Origin: Brevibacillus parabrevis | Lineage (GTDB): Bacteria; Bacillota; Bacilli; Brevibacillales; Brevibacillaceae | Length of the DNA stretch: 64,000 nucleotides | Direction of reading: 5' to 3' | Assembly: GCF_003710905.1 (NCBI RefSeq) | Contig: NZ_RHHV01000006.1 | Location: 310,001-374,000 of the forward strand | Notes under the pieces: generated by a model | Told to the model about the DNA's origin: nothing | The model's database searches: none | Seen by the model: the letters and a program-made list of their open reading frames with translations, nothing else | Shown: one piece after another, positions 27,348-36,844 of the stretch | Layout: each line of letters opens with the position of its first letter | Position numbering within the stretch: the first letter of the stretch is position 1 | Made by a program: the position numbers and the translations under genes

Positions 27348-27794
27348 TTACATGGTCGTTTGCTGTTCTGCCTTGCCCAGTCGGTCCTCGAAAAGCTTGC
27401 CGAGCTGGCCGATGTCCACTTCCCACTTGTCGTCCTTGTAGTAGACGGTCGCCTTCGTCTCGCCTTTTTTGCCTACGATGCGAATGCTCGCCGTCTTGAC
27501 CTCGTAGGTACCATCCGGCTGAAACGTAATGTCTGCATCCTTCAGTTCGCTGTCGAGCACAGGCGTGATCGTCTTGTCCACCACTTCCTGCGTAGCCACC
27601 GCCGCTTGCCGTCCCATCTGGATGACTTCCTCCGGGCTGAAGTGAAAAAACAACACCAGTACGACTCCGATGATGGCTGCAAGCGAGATGATCCGAATCA
27701 AGCTGCGCACGACCCATTGAGCTGCCAAGATCAGGACTATGATACAAACCGCGACGGGCCAGTAATCTTTCACGAGTTGAAGAACTTGCTCCAT
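27348..27794 (-). CDS. Membrane-anchored protein of unknown function
   Basis: A 148-residue protein with two adjacent membrane helices (about 11-27 and 33-52) and a soluble C-terminal part (60-148) of alternating strands (DADITFQPDGTYEVKTASI...). The ATG at 27794 has AGGAG 8 bases upstream; an in-frame GTG and ATG upstream crowd that site. It stands alone between two terminators. Family not recognised. Confidence 0.8.
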   Translation of the reverse strand: MEQVLQLVKDYWPVAVCIIVLILAAQWVVRSLIRIISLAAIIGVVLVLFFHFSPEEVIQMGRQAAVATQEVVDKTITPVLDSELKDADITFQPDGTYEVKTASIRIVGKKGETKATVYYKDDKWEVDIGQLGKLFEDRLGKAEQQTTM

Positions 27795-27887
27795 CCTCAT
27801 CACTCCTTCACCATTTCATTTTCGCCAAAAAAGGGCGGTCCCTAATCACAGACGACAGAGAAAATGGCGCTTTTTTTTGAAAAGTAG

Positions 27888-27914
27888 AAAAAACCGCCGC
27901 AAAGGTGCGGACGG
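27888..27914 (-). terminator. Terminator at the end of the peptide-utilisation operon
   Basis: On the minus strand a stem of 7-8 bp (27907-27914 with 27894-27900, loop of 6) is followed by six T. It lies about 200 bp past the last gene of the long minus-strand run and about 95 bp before the start of the membrane gene at 27794. Confidence 0.7.
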
Positions 27915-28048
27915 ACTCTTTCGGCACAACTTTTCAATCTGTAACACCATTCGACAACTGCCGCATCGAGTCCTGCCACGAAGCGCAAAAACGGCGACAA
28001 ATCAATGACAAATGCGGGAAAGCTGATGGTGGAGACAAGCGCAATGAA

Positions 28049-28097
28049 GGCTGCCGTACGGATAACCTTTCCAGTCCGTACGGCAGCCTGTTTTTCT
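28049..28097 (+). terminator. Strong plus-strand terminator with no obvious plus-strand gene
   Basis: A perfect 13-bp stem (28049-28061 with 28076-28088) followed by a T-rich tract on the plus strand only. The minus strand has no T run after the stem. The 27,915-28,048 stretch before it holds no convincing gene, so a small RNA or an antisense stop for the convergent operon is possible. Confidence 0.65.
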
Positions 28098-28114
28098 TTT
28101 GGCTTAGTGCCTGC

Positions 28115-29716
28115 TTAGTTCCTTTTGGCGAAGGCTACTGCTTGTGCTCTGCCCGTCGACACCCGGAACCCGCTGACCGCTTGATTGGCTGCTCGCGCAA
28201 AAGTGAGAGTTACGCCATACAAGCTTCCTCCGACTCCGGCGATAAACTGATCGGGGGCCGTGCGCAGCAGCAGCTGCTTTTTGTTCCGGCGATGCGAGAG
28301 ATAGAGCGCCCCGTCCTCGACCAGCACCTCGTAGGCGGTTCCCAGCTCCGCGCTCTCGTACGTGCCCGCATATGCCAGCCCGTCTGCCTCGCATTCCTGA
28401 TCAGGCTGCCATTTTTTCAGTGGGATGCAGCGCGTTCCAAAGCGAAATCCGGCTGTTGAACCGAGATACAGCTCGTAGTTGGCCGTTCCCGCTTGATAGC
28501 GGTTTCCCTCCACCTGAACAAGGGGCGCAGCTCCGTACTCTTCAAGCAAATACAGCTGATCTCCCTTGCCCACCACTTGCGCGATGAGCGCGTACGTTCC
28601 GTCGGAATAATACGTCCCTGCCACGTCCTCGTCTGCAAAATCGGCATCGTAAAAGTCAGGCAAAACCTGCGGCTCCACCTCGCTCCGCTCCACTCCCAGC
28701 AGCAAGTCGACGATTTTCTCCGCAGCCCTGCCGATTACTACCGTATCCGTGTTGCTGAAAATGGCGATATCGATATCCTCTACAGGAAACCGGACGGTAC
28801 AACTGCGGAATGCCGCGTCTGAACCGTCGTGCCCGATAAAAGGACGCCCCTGGTACAGAGCAGGATCATTCACGATCAATCCGCCCGCGTAATGAATCTT
28901 CGTTCCGTCCAGCAGTGTCGGGCAGGCAAACATCTCGGAAAGTGTCTCCCGTTTGCAAATGACCGGCTCCTTGAAGTTGGCCATCCACTTCATAAAATCA
29001 GTTGCGGTCGTGTGCAGCGAAGTGGCGCCATACGTGCCGTAGTTCAGCACGGCATGAATCAGCTCCCCGCCGACGCGCTTGTAAGAATCCGCGCCATTTG
29101 GAATCACCTGCCAATACCGATCCTTGAAGCACGTTTGCGCCATGCCGAGCGGGGCAAAAATCCGCTCACGGGCAAACTCGTTCAAACTTTTGCCGGACAC
29201 TCTTTCAGCGATTTCGGCCAGGAGGGTAAAATTCGAGTTGCAGTACATATAGCGGGTAAGTGGCGGAAAATTCAGCTCCGTTTGCGTGGAAATAACGTCT
29301 TTGGCGTCAGACTGTGTGATCGTGTCATCAAGCCGGACTCCTTGCAGCATGAGCAGCTCCCACTGATCCCGGATGCCGCTCACGTTGTTCATCAGATTGC
29401 GCACCGATACAGGCTCGGCGAACGAAACCATGTCCGACACGTAGCTGCGAATGTCGTCATCTACGTTCAGTAGACCGTCTTCCTGAAGCAGCAGTACACA
29501 CATCACTGTCACTTGCTTGGACACCGATGCAACATGAAACACCGTCTCGCCCGTGATCGGCAACCTATGCTCCACGCTGGCGTAGCCAAAGCAGTTTTCG
29601 TAGACGATTTCCCCGCCTTTGCGAACCACAACCTGTCCGCCCGGGCATACGCCTTGCTGCCAATCTGCGAACAAGTCATCGATTTTTGCCGCTATCCCCG
29701 CATCATATCTACTCAC
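28115..29716 (-). CDS. Beta-lactamase-fold serine hydrolase (S12/class C type), candidate D-peptidase
   Basis: A 533-residue serine hydrolase. The catalytic SxxK is SVSK (near 66-69), the Tyr-x-Asn motif is YCN (near 159) and the third motif is in FIGHDGSD. A C-terminal extension of about 190 residues forms the beta-barrel domains seen in D-aminopeptidase and related S12 enzymes. There is no signal peptide, so it acts in the cytoplasm. GTG start at 29716 with AGGAGG 7 bases upstream. Last gene of the operon. D-residue specificity is inferred from context. Confidence 0.85.
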   Translation of the reverse strand: MSRYDAGIAAKIDDLFADWQQGVCPGGQVVVRKGGEIVYENCFGYASVEHRLPITGETVFHVASVSKQVTVMCVLLLQEDGLLNVDDDIRSYVSDMVSFAEPVSVRNLMNNVSGIRDQWELLMLQGVRLDDTITQSDAKDVISTQTELNFPPLTRYMYCNSNFTLLAEIAERVSGKSLNEFARERIFAPLGMAQTCFKDRYWQVIPNGADSYKRVGGELIHAVLNYGTYGATSLHTTATDFMKWMANFKEPVICKRETLSEMFACPTLLDGTKIHYAGGLIVNDPALYQGRPFIGHDGSDAAFRSCTVRFPVEDIDIAIFSNTDTVVIGRAAEKIVDLLLGVERSEVEPQVLPDFYDADFADEDVAGTYYSDGTYALIAQVVGKGDQLYLLEEYGAAPLVQVEGNRYQAGTANYELYLGSTAGFRFGTRCIPLKKWQPDQECEADGLAYAGTYESAELGTAYEVLVEDGALYLSHRRNKKQLLLRTAPDQFIAGVGGSLYGVTLTFARAANQAVSGFRVSTGRAQAVAFAKRN

Positions 29717-29788
29717 AACCTTGCCTCCTCTGGCTCAGCAGACCAGCTTCCTGTTACATCAGTCGACCTCTGCCTCTTTTTCCCAACT

Positions 29789-30865
29789 CTACCACTTCTG
29801 CCGAAAGCTTTCAATGAAAGCGACGAGGAGCTGAACCGCGTTTTCCAGATCGTCCAGATGCACGAGTCCAGTCGCAGAGTGAATGTAACGGGACGGGACC
29901 GAGATGCATCCGGCTACCGTTCCTTTGCCAGCGAGGCTGATCGAGTACGTGTCTGTCACGCAGTTCAAATACACGCCACGCTGGTACGGGATGTGATTTT
30001 CTTCGGCCGTTTGCACCAGCTTTCTCGTCAGCTTTTTCGGGACGCTGCTTCCCGCCCAGTTGTCGGTGACCCACTCGAAAAACAGGATGACCGGGCCGCC
30101 GCCAAGCGCCAGCGGAATCATTTTCTCCTCGATCTTCGGCGTCCCGCCAGTGAGCGCGACATCGAGCGCCAGCGCAACGTCCGGCTGAACGGCGAAAGCG
30201 GCAGGGCCTGCGCCGCGCATCCCGACTTCTTCCTGAACCGAGCCGACCGCATAGAACGATGCGGTGAGCTGTTTGCCCGCGAGCCGCTTCATGACTTCGA
30301 GCATGACGGCGCAGCCGGAGCGGTCATCGACCGCTTTTCCGGTAAACACTTTGCCGCCGTTCAAAAATTGCCCCTCCCGCGAAAAGGTGACGAAATCGCC
30401 GACCGTGACGCCAAGCGCTTCTGTTTCCTCTCGGCTCGCCGTCCCTACGTCCACATACAGCTCGCTAAGCGGAATCGCCAGCTTCGCCTCTTCCGCCGTC
30501 ACGATATGGGACGGCTTCGCTCCTGTGACTCCCTTGACGACGCCTTTGTCCGTATGAATATCCAGCACCTGGTTGATCACCATGCGGCTATCGTGACCGC
30601 CGACCGGGTGAAACCAGACAAATCCTTTTTCGTCAATGTAGCTGACGATAAAGCCGATCTCGTCCATATGCACGCACAGCATGATTTTCAGGTCGGGATC
30701 GCTCCCTTTTTTAATGAAAAACTGATTGCCTAGCGCATCGCTTTGGTGCTCGTCCACCACATCCAGCAAATTTTCCCGCAAGTAAGCGGCAACCCGCTCC
30801 TCATCCCCCGCCACACCGGGGATCGCGTCCAGTTCGGTCAGCCATTTTTGCAAACTCATGTTCAT
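29789..30865 (-). CDS. M42-family aminopeptidase
   Basis: Metal-dependent aminopeptidase of 358 residues, probably a large cytosolic oligomer that trims short peptides. Metal ligands and catalytic acids are readable: VHMDEIG, AVDDRSG, the VQEEVG pair, ALDVAL and the late SRYIHSA. The start overlaps the paiB stop (ATGA); an in-frame ATG two codons later is also well spaced. With the two S12 hydrolases and the M19 dipeptidase it makes a set able to cut imported peptides from several ends. Confidence 0.92.
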   Translation of the reverse strand: MNMSLQKWLTELDAIPGVAGDEERVAAYLRENLLDVVDEHQSDALGNQFFIKKGSDPDLKIMLCVHMDEIGFIVSYIDEKGFVWFHPVGGHDSRMVINQVLDIHTDKGVVKGVTGAKPSHIVTAEEAKLAIPLSELYVDVGTASREETEALGVTVGDFVTFSREGQFLNGGKVFTGKAVDDRSGCAVMLEVMKRLAGKQLTASFYAVGSVQEEVGMRGAGPAAFAVQPDVALALDVALTGGTPKIEEKMIPLALGGGPVILFFEWVTDNWAGSSVPKKLTRKLVQTAEENHIPYQRGVYLNCVTDTYSISLAGKGTVAGCISVPSRYIHSATGLVHLDDLENAVQLLVAFIESFRQKW

Positions 30866-31503
30866 TGCTCCTCTCCTGATTCTGCTTTGGGCAACTCGCG
30901 CTGCATCATGTTTCCTAGCTCTGCCACCACCGTGTCGGGGCTTTGCGCCAGTGCGTCCGCCACCCGTTGGCGAATCGGCAGCGGCTTGTCCTGGCTCAGC
31001 TTGAACGCCCCTTCGATTTTCGTTACCTGGATCTCGAAAGCGACCAGCTCTTGTTTCAGCTTTTCTGTATAGTCTTGTGGAATGGCGTCAAAATGCTTTT
31101 CATAAGCAGGCTCGAACGTGCGGATCGTCTGCAACAGCGTCTGCGCGACGTCTTCTGCCTGCGAATAAATGACAGGCTTGCCGTAGACGTGCACAGCCGC
31201 GTAATTCCAAGTCGGCACACCGTAGCGGCTTTCATAATATTGCGGCGAAATATACGCATGCGGCCCTCGGAACATGACCAGCACGTCCTGCTCCGCAAAC
31301 GTTCGCCATTGCGGATTCGCCAAAGCCATGTGGCTGACCAGCGTGATCTTCGCCTGCTCGTGCTCATGCTCCACCAAAAACGGCAAATGGGTCGCCAGCG
31401 GAATCGTCCCGTCGAAGCTGACGATGGTAGCAAAATGGTACTTTTTCATAAAGGCTACTAGCGTCTCTATATCGTTTTCGCGATAAGATGGGGGAATAAA
31501 CAT
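30862..31503 (-). CDS. paiB: PaiB-like FMN-binding protein
   Basis: A 213-residue protein of the PaiB family, with a split-barrel flavin-binding fold. Family landmarks include MFIPPSYRE at the N-terminus, the LPFLVE segment, HAYISPQYY, VPTWNYAAVHVYG and a C-terminal helix. PaiB of Bacillus is linked to repression of sporulation and degradative enzymes, but biochemical roles are uncertain and a flavin reductase-like activity is possible. No paiA lies beside it. It overlaps M42 and follows the esterase by 18 bp. Confidence 0.9.
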   Translation of the reverse strand: MFIPPSYRENDIETLVAFMKKYHFATIVSFDGTIPLATHLPFLVEHEHEQAKITLVSHMALANPQWRTFAEQDVLVMFRGPHAYISPQYYESRYGVPTWNYAAVHVYGKPVIYSQAEDVAQTLLQTIRTFEPAYEKHFDAIPQDYTEKLKQELVAFEIQVTKIEGAFKLSQDKPLPIRQRVADALAQSPDTVVAELGNMMQRELPKAESGEEQ

Positions 31504-31521
31504 CGTCGACCTCCTTGTCTG

Positions 31522-32475
31522 TCAGGTGTAAAACACGCGTTTCAGCTCGGCAGCCGTTTCGGCCAACGCTTCTTTGCTCGCGTCTACCTCGCCGGAAAAG
31601 TTGAAAAAGCTGTGCACCATGCCAAGGTAGCGCTTTGCTTTTGCCGCGACACCGAACGAAGCCAGCCGCTCGGCATACAGCTCTCCTTCGTCGCGCAAAG
31701 GATCGAACTCGGCCGTGACGATTACAGCTTGCGGCAAGCCGCTTAAATCGCCAGCAAGCAAGGGAGAGGCGAGCGGGTCGTTGATCTGTTCCTCATCCTG
31801 CAAGTAATGAGCGCGGAACCAGAGCATCTCGTCGTAAGTCAAGTTGTATTGATTCCCGCATTCCCGACAAGACGCCGTATCGAGGGCAAACGAGACAACC
31901 GGATAGATCAGCAGCTGGCAGCACAAGCCAAACTCGCCGCGATCGCGCGCCAGCAAGGAGACGACAGCCGCCAAGTTGCCGCCTGCGCTCTCTCCGCCAA
32001 CAGCGATTCGCTTGCTGTCTCCGTTGAAGGAAACCGCATGCTCAACTACCCACTTGGTCGCCGCATACGCATCCGTGACGGCTGTCGGGAACTTGTGCTC
32101 AGGCGCGAGGCGATAGTCGACAGAGACGACGATGCAGCTCGCCGCTTGTGCATAATAGCGACAAATGCGATCGGTTATCTCGATATTCCCGAGCACGAAG
32201 CCGCCCCCGTGAAAAAAGACGAACACAGGCAGAAGCTCCGGCACCCCTTCCCCGCCTGGGGTGTACAAACGAATCGGCAGCTCTGCTCCCCCTTGTTCTG
32301 CCACTGCAATCACCCGATCCTCTACTGCTACTACAGGCGTCTCAAGCTCCGAGAGATTGGCCCGCGCTCGTGAAAAAGCGAGACGCGCTTCTGCGGGCGT
32401 CATGGATTCGGTATCTGGCAGTCCAAGCAAGCTTTGTTTGCGAAATACTTCCTTTACTTGCGGATGTACACTCAT
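31522..32475 (-). CDS. Alpha/beta hydrolase, hormone-sensitive-lipase-like esterase
   Basis: A 317-residue esterase. The oxyanion motif HGGGF (near 80-84) and nucleophile GESAGG are typical of the acetyl-esterase/HSL branch, with the acid in EFDPLRDE and His in GMVHSF. The start at 32475 has GGGGAGG upstream and overlaps the stop of the S12 gene (ATGA). It may remove ester or acyl protecting groups from imported peptides; this is context-based. Confidence 0.9.
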   Translation of the reverse strand: MSVHPQVKEVFRKQSLLGLPDTESMTPAEARLAFSRARANLSELETPVVAVEDRVIAVAEQGGAELPIRLYTPGGEGVPELLPVFVFFHGGGFVLGNIEITDRICRYYAQAASCIVVSVDYRLAPEHKFPTAVTDAYAATKWVVEHAVSFNGDSKRIAVGGESAGGNLAAVVSLLARDRGEFGLCCQLLIYPVVSFALDTASCRECGNQYNLTYDEMLWFRAHYLQDEEQINDPLASPLLAGDLSGLPQAVIVTAEFDPLRDEGELYAERLASFGVAAKAKRYLGMVHSFFNFSGEVDASKEALAETAAELKRVFYT

Positions 32476-33794
32476 GCCTTCCTCCCCTTCTCTTGACGAG
32501 TCCACATGCGAAATCCGAAAAAGGCCGCCCACGCCTGCTCGTCGTCATTGGCAAAAAACCGGATCGGGTACTCGTCTTTTTCCATGACAAGTGTCTGACT
32601 GTCGCTGGCGCGCAAATCGTAGCGCTCGCCGCCAAAAACGAGAGTCGGCTTGTCTTGGGCAAGCTCAATCTGCAAGCTGCCCCCCTCTCTGGACTGATAC
32701 GTGCCTGCGAGCTTTTCCAGTTGTTCCTTTGTCGCCGTATAGTGCGGCTCCTGGCTTGCTTTTTGCGTGAGCGGCAAGCCGAGCGCCTGGTTGACCGCCG
32801 CCAGCCAAATGTCTCCTGCTGGCATATCCGTCGCGTTGATCAGGACAGCTGCGACAAGCCCCTGTTCCGGGACGAAACCGAAGCAAGACGATACCCCTTG
32901 CTGACTTCCGCCGTGGCTGACGAGCGTCACGCCCGAATAATCGGGAACGATCTCCAGCGCCAGTCCGTAAAATTGCTTGCGGCCAACCTGATGAACAGGC
33001 TGCCACATTTTGCGCAGCAGCTCTTCGCTTGCGACCGGATTTTCGCCGCCTACAAAAGCCGCGCCGTAGCGCAACAGATCGTTGACCGTAGAGCGCAAGC
33101 CGCCGCCCACCTCGTAATTTCCCAGACTCGGCCACGGCACCGCTTCCAACTTGCCTGTCTCGTTGTTTTTCATATACGGTACAGAGACGTCAGCCATTTT
33201 CGCAATTTCTTCCAGACTGTACGTGGAGCGGTGCATACCAAGCGGAGAGAGGATCGTTTCCGTGACAAATCTGCGGTAGAGCCGGTTCGTCAGCCGTTCG
33301 ATGATCGCGCCTTGCAGCAAAAAGGCATCGTTCGAGTAGCTGAAATACTCGCCCGGTTTGCCCAACAGCTCGTGCTCCTGCCCCGCGATGTACGTGAGGT
33401 GGTCTTCCAGCCTGTTGATTTCCGGTTTGCGGGGAAGAGGCGGCAAGCCGCTCGTGTGCGACATCAAATGATGGACTTTTACCATGCCGGGGTCATCCAT
33501 GCCGCACAGCTTGAACTCGGGAAGATGCGCGCATACCGGATCATCGAGGGATAAGCGCCCTGCTTCCACCAGCGAAAGCAGCGCCATCACCGTCAGCGAC
33601 TTCGTGACGGAGCCGCACCCGAACAGCGTGTCGGGGCCAATCGGCCGCTTCGTTTGCAAATCGGCATAGCCAAAGCCGCGCTCGTATACAACCGTTCCGT
33701 TTTTCGCAACAGCGATGGCGATGCCCGGAATTTGCTCTTCGTCCATCCGCTTGGTGACGTATGCTTCGAACTCAGGCCAGTTTTCCACTGCCAT
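32472..33794 (-). CDS. Beta-lactamase-fold serine hydrolase, second S12-type enzyme
   Basis: A 440-residue enzyme with SxxK as SVTK (near 62-65), Tyr-x-Asn as YSN and third motif SHGGS. The C-terminal 110 residues form a beta-rich extension. No signal peptide. The start at 33794 follows GGGGGAG by 8 bases and lies 5 bp after the OppF stop, so it is tightly coupled to the importer. It is clearly distinct in sequence from the other S12 enzyme of the operon. D-aminopeptidase or esterase activity is inferred. Confidence 0.88.
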   Translation of the reverse strand: MAVENWPEFEAYVTKRMDEEQIPGIAIAVAKNGTVVYERGFGYADLQTKRPIGPDTLFGCGSVTKSLTVMALLSLVEAGRLSLDDPVCAHLPEFKLCGMDDPGMVKVHHLMSHTSGLPPLPRKPEINRLEDHLTYIAGQEHELLGKPGEYFSYSNDAFLLQGAIIERLTNRLYRRFVTETILSPLGMHRSTYSLEEIAKMADVSVPYMKNNETGKLEAVPWPSLGNYEVGGGLRSTVNDLLRYGAAFVGGENPVASEELLRKMWQPVHQVGRKQFYGLALEIVPDYSGVTLVSHGGSQQGVSSCFGFVPEQGLVAAVLINATDMPAGDIWLAAVNQALGLPLTQKASQEPHYTATKEQLEKLAGTYQSREGGSLQIELAQDKPTLVFGGERYDLRASDSQTLVMEKDEYPIRFFANDDEQAWAAFFGFRMWTRQEKGRKA

Positions 33795-33799
33795 CTGTG

Positions 33800-34777
33800 T
33801 CACTCCCCCTTCTCCCCATACAAATGGCATTTGACATAATGCTGCGGAAGCACTTCGGCAAAGCTCGGTATTTCCTTGGCGCAAATGTCGAACGCTTTCG
33901 GACAGCGCGTATGAAAGCGACAACCGCTCGGCGGATTCAGCGGATTGGGAATCTCGCCTTGCAAAACGATTCGTTCTCTGGACTGCTCCTGAACCGGGTC
34001 AGGCAGGGGAATGGCGGACAGCAGCGCTTCCGTGTACGGATGCAGCGGTCGCGCATACAGCTCATCGCTTGCGGCAAGCTCGACCAGTTGCCCGAGGTAC
34101 ATGACGGCGATCCGGTCGCTAATATGCTTCACCATGGACAAGTCGTGGGCGATAAACAAATAGGTCAGCTGTTTTTGCCGCTGCAAATCCATCAGCAGGT
34201 TGACGATTTGCGCCTGAATCGACACATCGAGGGCGGCAATCGGCTCATCCGCCACGATAAAGGAAGGCTCGACTGCCAGCGCCCGGGCAATCCCGATCCG
34301 CTGACGCTGCCCGCCGCTAAATTCGTGCGGGTAACGATTCGCCTGCCTGGAACTGAGTCCGACAAGCTCCAGAAGCGCGCTGACCTGCTCTTTCCGCTCT
34401 TTTTTCGCAAGATTCGGACGATGGATCATCAGCCCTTCGGAAATGATCTCGGTGACAGTCATTCGCGGATTCAAAGACGAGTACGGGTCTTGAAAAATCA
34501 TTTGCATCTGGCTGGTGTACGCCTTGTGCCCCTTGCGCTCGGTCATGTCGCTTACACGCTCGCCCGCAAAGCGAATTTCGCCGCTGGTCGGCTTGTACAG
34601 CTGCAACAGCGTCCGGCCCACCGTCGATTTGCCACACCCGGACTCTCCGACCAGTCCCAACGTCTCTCCTTGCCAAATGTGAAAGCTGACATCATCGACT
34701 GCGCGCAGCGTCTGATTCGGCCCGAGCTGGAAATGCTTGCTGAGATGGTTCACTTCAAGTAGTACGCGGTTGTTCAT
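33800..34777 (-). CDS. oppF: Oligopeptide ABC importer, ATPase OppF/DppF
   Basis: ATPase subunit of 325 residues with Walker [11 protein letters not shown]-loop [11 protein letters not shown], signature FSGGQRQR, Walker [12 protein letters not shown] and a C-terminal cysteine-bearing motif ([10 protein letters not shown]...C) typical of Opp/Dpp ATPases. ATG at 34777 is near the oppD stop; a GTG at 34789 is the alternative start. Pairs with OppD. Confidence 0.93.
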   Translation of the reverse strand: MNNRVLLEVNHLSKHFQLGPNQTLRAVDDVSFHIWQGETLGLVGESGCGKSTVGRTLLQLYKPTSGEIRFAGERVSDMTERKGHKAYTSQMQMIFQDPYSSLNPRMTVTEIISEGLMIHRPNLAKKERKEQVSALLELVGLSSRQANRYPHEFSGGQRQRIGIARALAVEPSFIVADEPIAALDVSIQAQIVNLLMDLQRQKQLTYLFIAHDLSMVKHISDRIAVMYLGQLVELAASDELYARPLHPYTEALLSAIPLPDPVQEQSRERIVLQGEIPNPLNPPSGCRFHTRCPKAFDICAKEIPSFAEVLPQHYVKCHLYGEKGE

Positions 34778-34785
34778 GACCTCAT

Positions 34786-35802
34786 TCACCCTCCTGCGAC
34801 TCCTGCCAGCCGCTCTTGCTGCTGCGCCCGCTGATCGAGCAGCCAGCACTTGGCTGTATGCCCGCTCGACACTTCTGTGAGTGGCGGCGAAAAATGTTTG
34901 CACACCTTCATCACGTGCGCACATCTCGGGGCGAACGGGCAGCCTTGTTGCTGGCGGGCGAGATCAGGCGGCGTACCCGGAATCGGGATGAGCGGCTCGG
35001 TGCCAGCGGCATCCAGACGAGGCATCGAGCGCAGCAATCCCCACGTGTACGGATGTTTGGGACGGTAAAAAATTTCCGCAATCGGCCCTGTCTCCACTAC
35101 CTCTCCGGCATACATCACAGCCACTTTTTGCGCCATGTTGGCGACGACTCCCAAGTCATGCGTAATCAAAATGATGCCCGTCCCCGTCCGTTGCTGAAGC
35201 GACTTCATCAGCTCCAAAATTTGCGCCTGCACCGTCACGTCGAGCGCAGTCGTCGGCTCGTCGGCAATCAGGACTTTCGGGTCGCAGGCAAGCGCCATCG
35301 CAATCCCGACACGCTGGCGCATACCCCCGGAAAAATGGTGCGGGTACGCCCTGATCCGCTCCTGCGCGTTCGGAATGCCGACCAGTTGCAGCATGTTGAC
35401 CGCTTTTTCATAGGCGGCGGCTTTGTCGAGCCGCTGGTGCTTGCTGATCCCTTCTACCAGCTGCTGGCCGATCGTCATCGTCGGATTCAGCGACGTCATC
35501 GGGTCCTGGAACACCATGGAGATTTCCGCTCCCCGAAGCGACTGAAGCTCTCGCGGAGGCAACGCCAGCACGTTTTGCCCTGCATAGGTGATCTGCCCGG
35601 CGGGGATGCTCGTGCTCTGCTTCGGCAAAAGCCGCATGATCGCTTTGGCCGTGACCGATTTGCCAGAGCCGGATTCACCCACGATGGCGAGCGTCTCCTG
35701 CTTTTGCAAGCAAAAGCTGACCCCTCTTACCGCATGCACCTCGCCTCGTTGGGAATGAAACGCAACATGCAAGCCGTCTACTGTCAGGATCGGTTGATTC
35801 AT
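34786..35802 (-). CDS. oppD: Oligopeptide ABC importer, ATPase OppD/DppD
   Basis: ATPase subunit of 338 residues: Walker [10 protein letters not shown]-loop [11 protein letters not shown], signature FSGGMRQRV, Walker [12 protein letters not shown], and a C-terminal cysteine cluster ([10 protein letters not shown]...C). ATG at 35802 is 6 bases after AAGGGG; an earlier ATG at 35808 touches that site. Lies 13 bp after oppC. Confidence 0.93.
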   Translation of the reverse strand: MNQPILTVDGLHVAFHSQRGEVHAVRGVSFCLQKQETLAIVGESGSGKSVTAKAIMRLLPKQSTSIPAGQITYAGQNVLALPPRELQSLRGAEISMVFQDPMTSLNPTMTIGQQLVEGISKHQRLDKAAAYEKAVNMLQLVGIPNAQERIRAYPHHFSGGMRQRVGIAMALACDPKVLIADEPTTALDVTVQAQILELMKSLQQRTGTGIILITHDLGVVANMAQKVAVMYAGEVVETGPIAEIFYRPKHPYTWGLLRSMPRLDAAGTEPLIPIPGTPPDLARQQQGCPFAPRCAHVMKVCKHFSPPLTEVSSGHTAKCWLLDQRAQQQERLAGVAGG

Positions 35803-35815
35803 CGACATCCCCTTC

Positions 35816-36844
35816 TTATTTCGTCATTTTCGGATCGAGCGCATCGCGCAGCCCGTCCGCAAGCAGGTTGAAGCTGATCATGATCAAACTGATCATCACG
35901 GCGGGAATCACCAGCTTGTAAGGGAACAGCCGCATCCCTTTGTAGCCGTCGTTGATCAGAACCCCAAGCGAGGCGAGCGGCGCCTGTAGACCAAGCCCGA
36001 TAAAGCTCAGAAACGCTTCAAAAAATATCGCGGTCGGCAGTGTGAACATCAAAGTGACGATGATCGGCCCCATCGCGTTCGGGATCAAATGCTTGAACAT
36101 GATCCGGCTGTTGGAAACCCCGAGCGAACGGGCAGCCAGCACAAATTCCTGACCTTTTAGCTGCAAAATTTGTCCGCGGACAATCCGCGCCATCCCGACC
36201 CAGCCTGTAATCGTCATCGCCAAAATAATCGACGTGATTCCCGGCTCCAAGATGAGGATGAACAAGATAATGACGATCAGATTGGGGATGCCGACGAGCA
36301 CTTCAATGATGCGCTGCATGACGTTGTCGATTTTTCCGCCGTAATAAGCCGAGATCCCGCCATAAAGGACGCCGATGAACAAGTCCAGCAAGGCGGCTAC
36401 GAGGGCAATCAACAGCGAAATTTGCGTTCCCTTCCACACCCGCGTCCACATATCCCGGCCAAATTCGTCCGTGCCGAACCAGTGCGCCTCCGTTATATTC
36501 CGTTTCGCGTACAGATCGACTCCGTTGCTGTCCAGCCCGTCAAACCCGAGCCACCCCAGCCCGCTTATTTTCGGCGGCAAATTGGAATGGGCCACATTTT
36601 GCCCGTCATAAGTGTATGGGGTCAGCAGCGGCCCGACAAAAGCCAGCACCGTAATGACCATGATCAACACGAAGGCAGGGACGACTCCGCGATTTTTTCC
36701 CAGCCGTTTGAGCGCAGCCTTCCAGGGCGCATCCGCAGCTGAAGCCGCAACCTCCATCGCTACTTCTGCTGCAACTGGCTCGTGCACAAACAAATCGTCG
36801 GTTATTTCATGCGGGGACGTCCCGGTTGCCGGCAAAGTCCTCAT
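35816..36844 (-). CDS. oppC: Oligopeptide ABC importer, permease OppC
   Basis: Permease of 342 residues with an N-terminal cytoplasmic tail of about 50 residues, a first helix near 58-80, an extracellular loop with HWFGTDEFGRDMW typical of OppC, and five further helices. The EAA loop reads AARSLGVSNSRIMFKHLIPN. Start overlaps the oppB stop (ATGA) after GGGGGG. Confidence 0.93.
   Translation of the reverse strand: MRTLPATGTSPHEITDDLFVHEPVAAEVAMEVAASAADAPWKAALKRLGKNRGVVPAFVLIMVITVLAFVGPLLTPYTYDGQNVAHSNLPPKISGLGWLGFDGLDSNGVDLYAKRNITEAHWFGTDEFGRDMWTRVWKGTQISLLIALVAALLDLFIGVLYGGISAYYGGKIDNVMQRIIEVLVGIPNLIVIILFILILEPGITSIILAMTITGWVGMARIVRGQILQLKGQEFVLAARSLGVSNSRIMFKHLIPNAMGPIIVTLMFTLPTAIFFEAFLSFIGLGLQAPLASLGVLINDGYKGMRLFPYKLVIPAVMISLIMISFNLLADGLRDALDPKMTK

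Noticed and set aside
27905..28459. A plus-strand open frame of 184 codons
   Set aside because: GTG start without ribosome site, crosses a strong terminator and then lies antisense to the S12 hydrolase.
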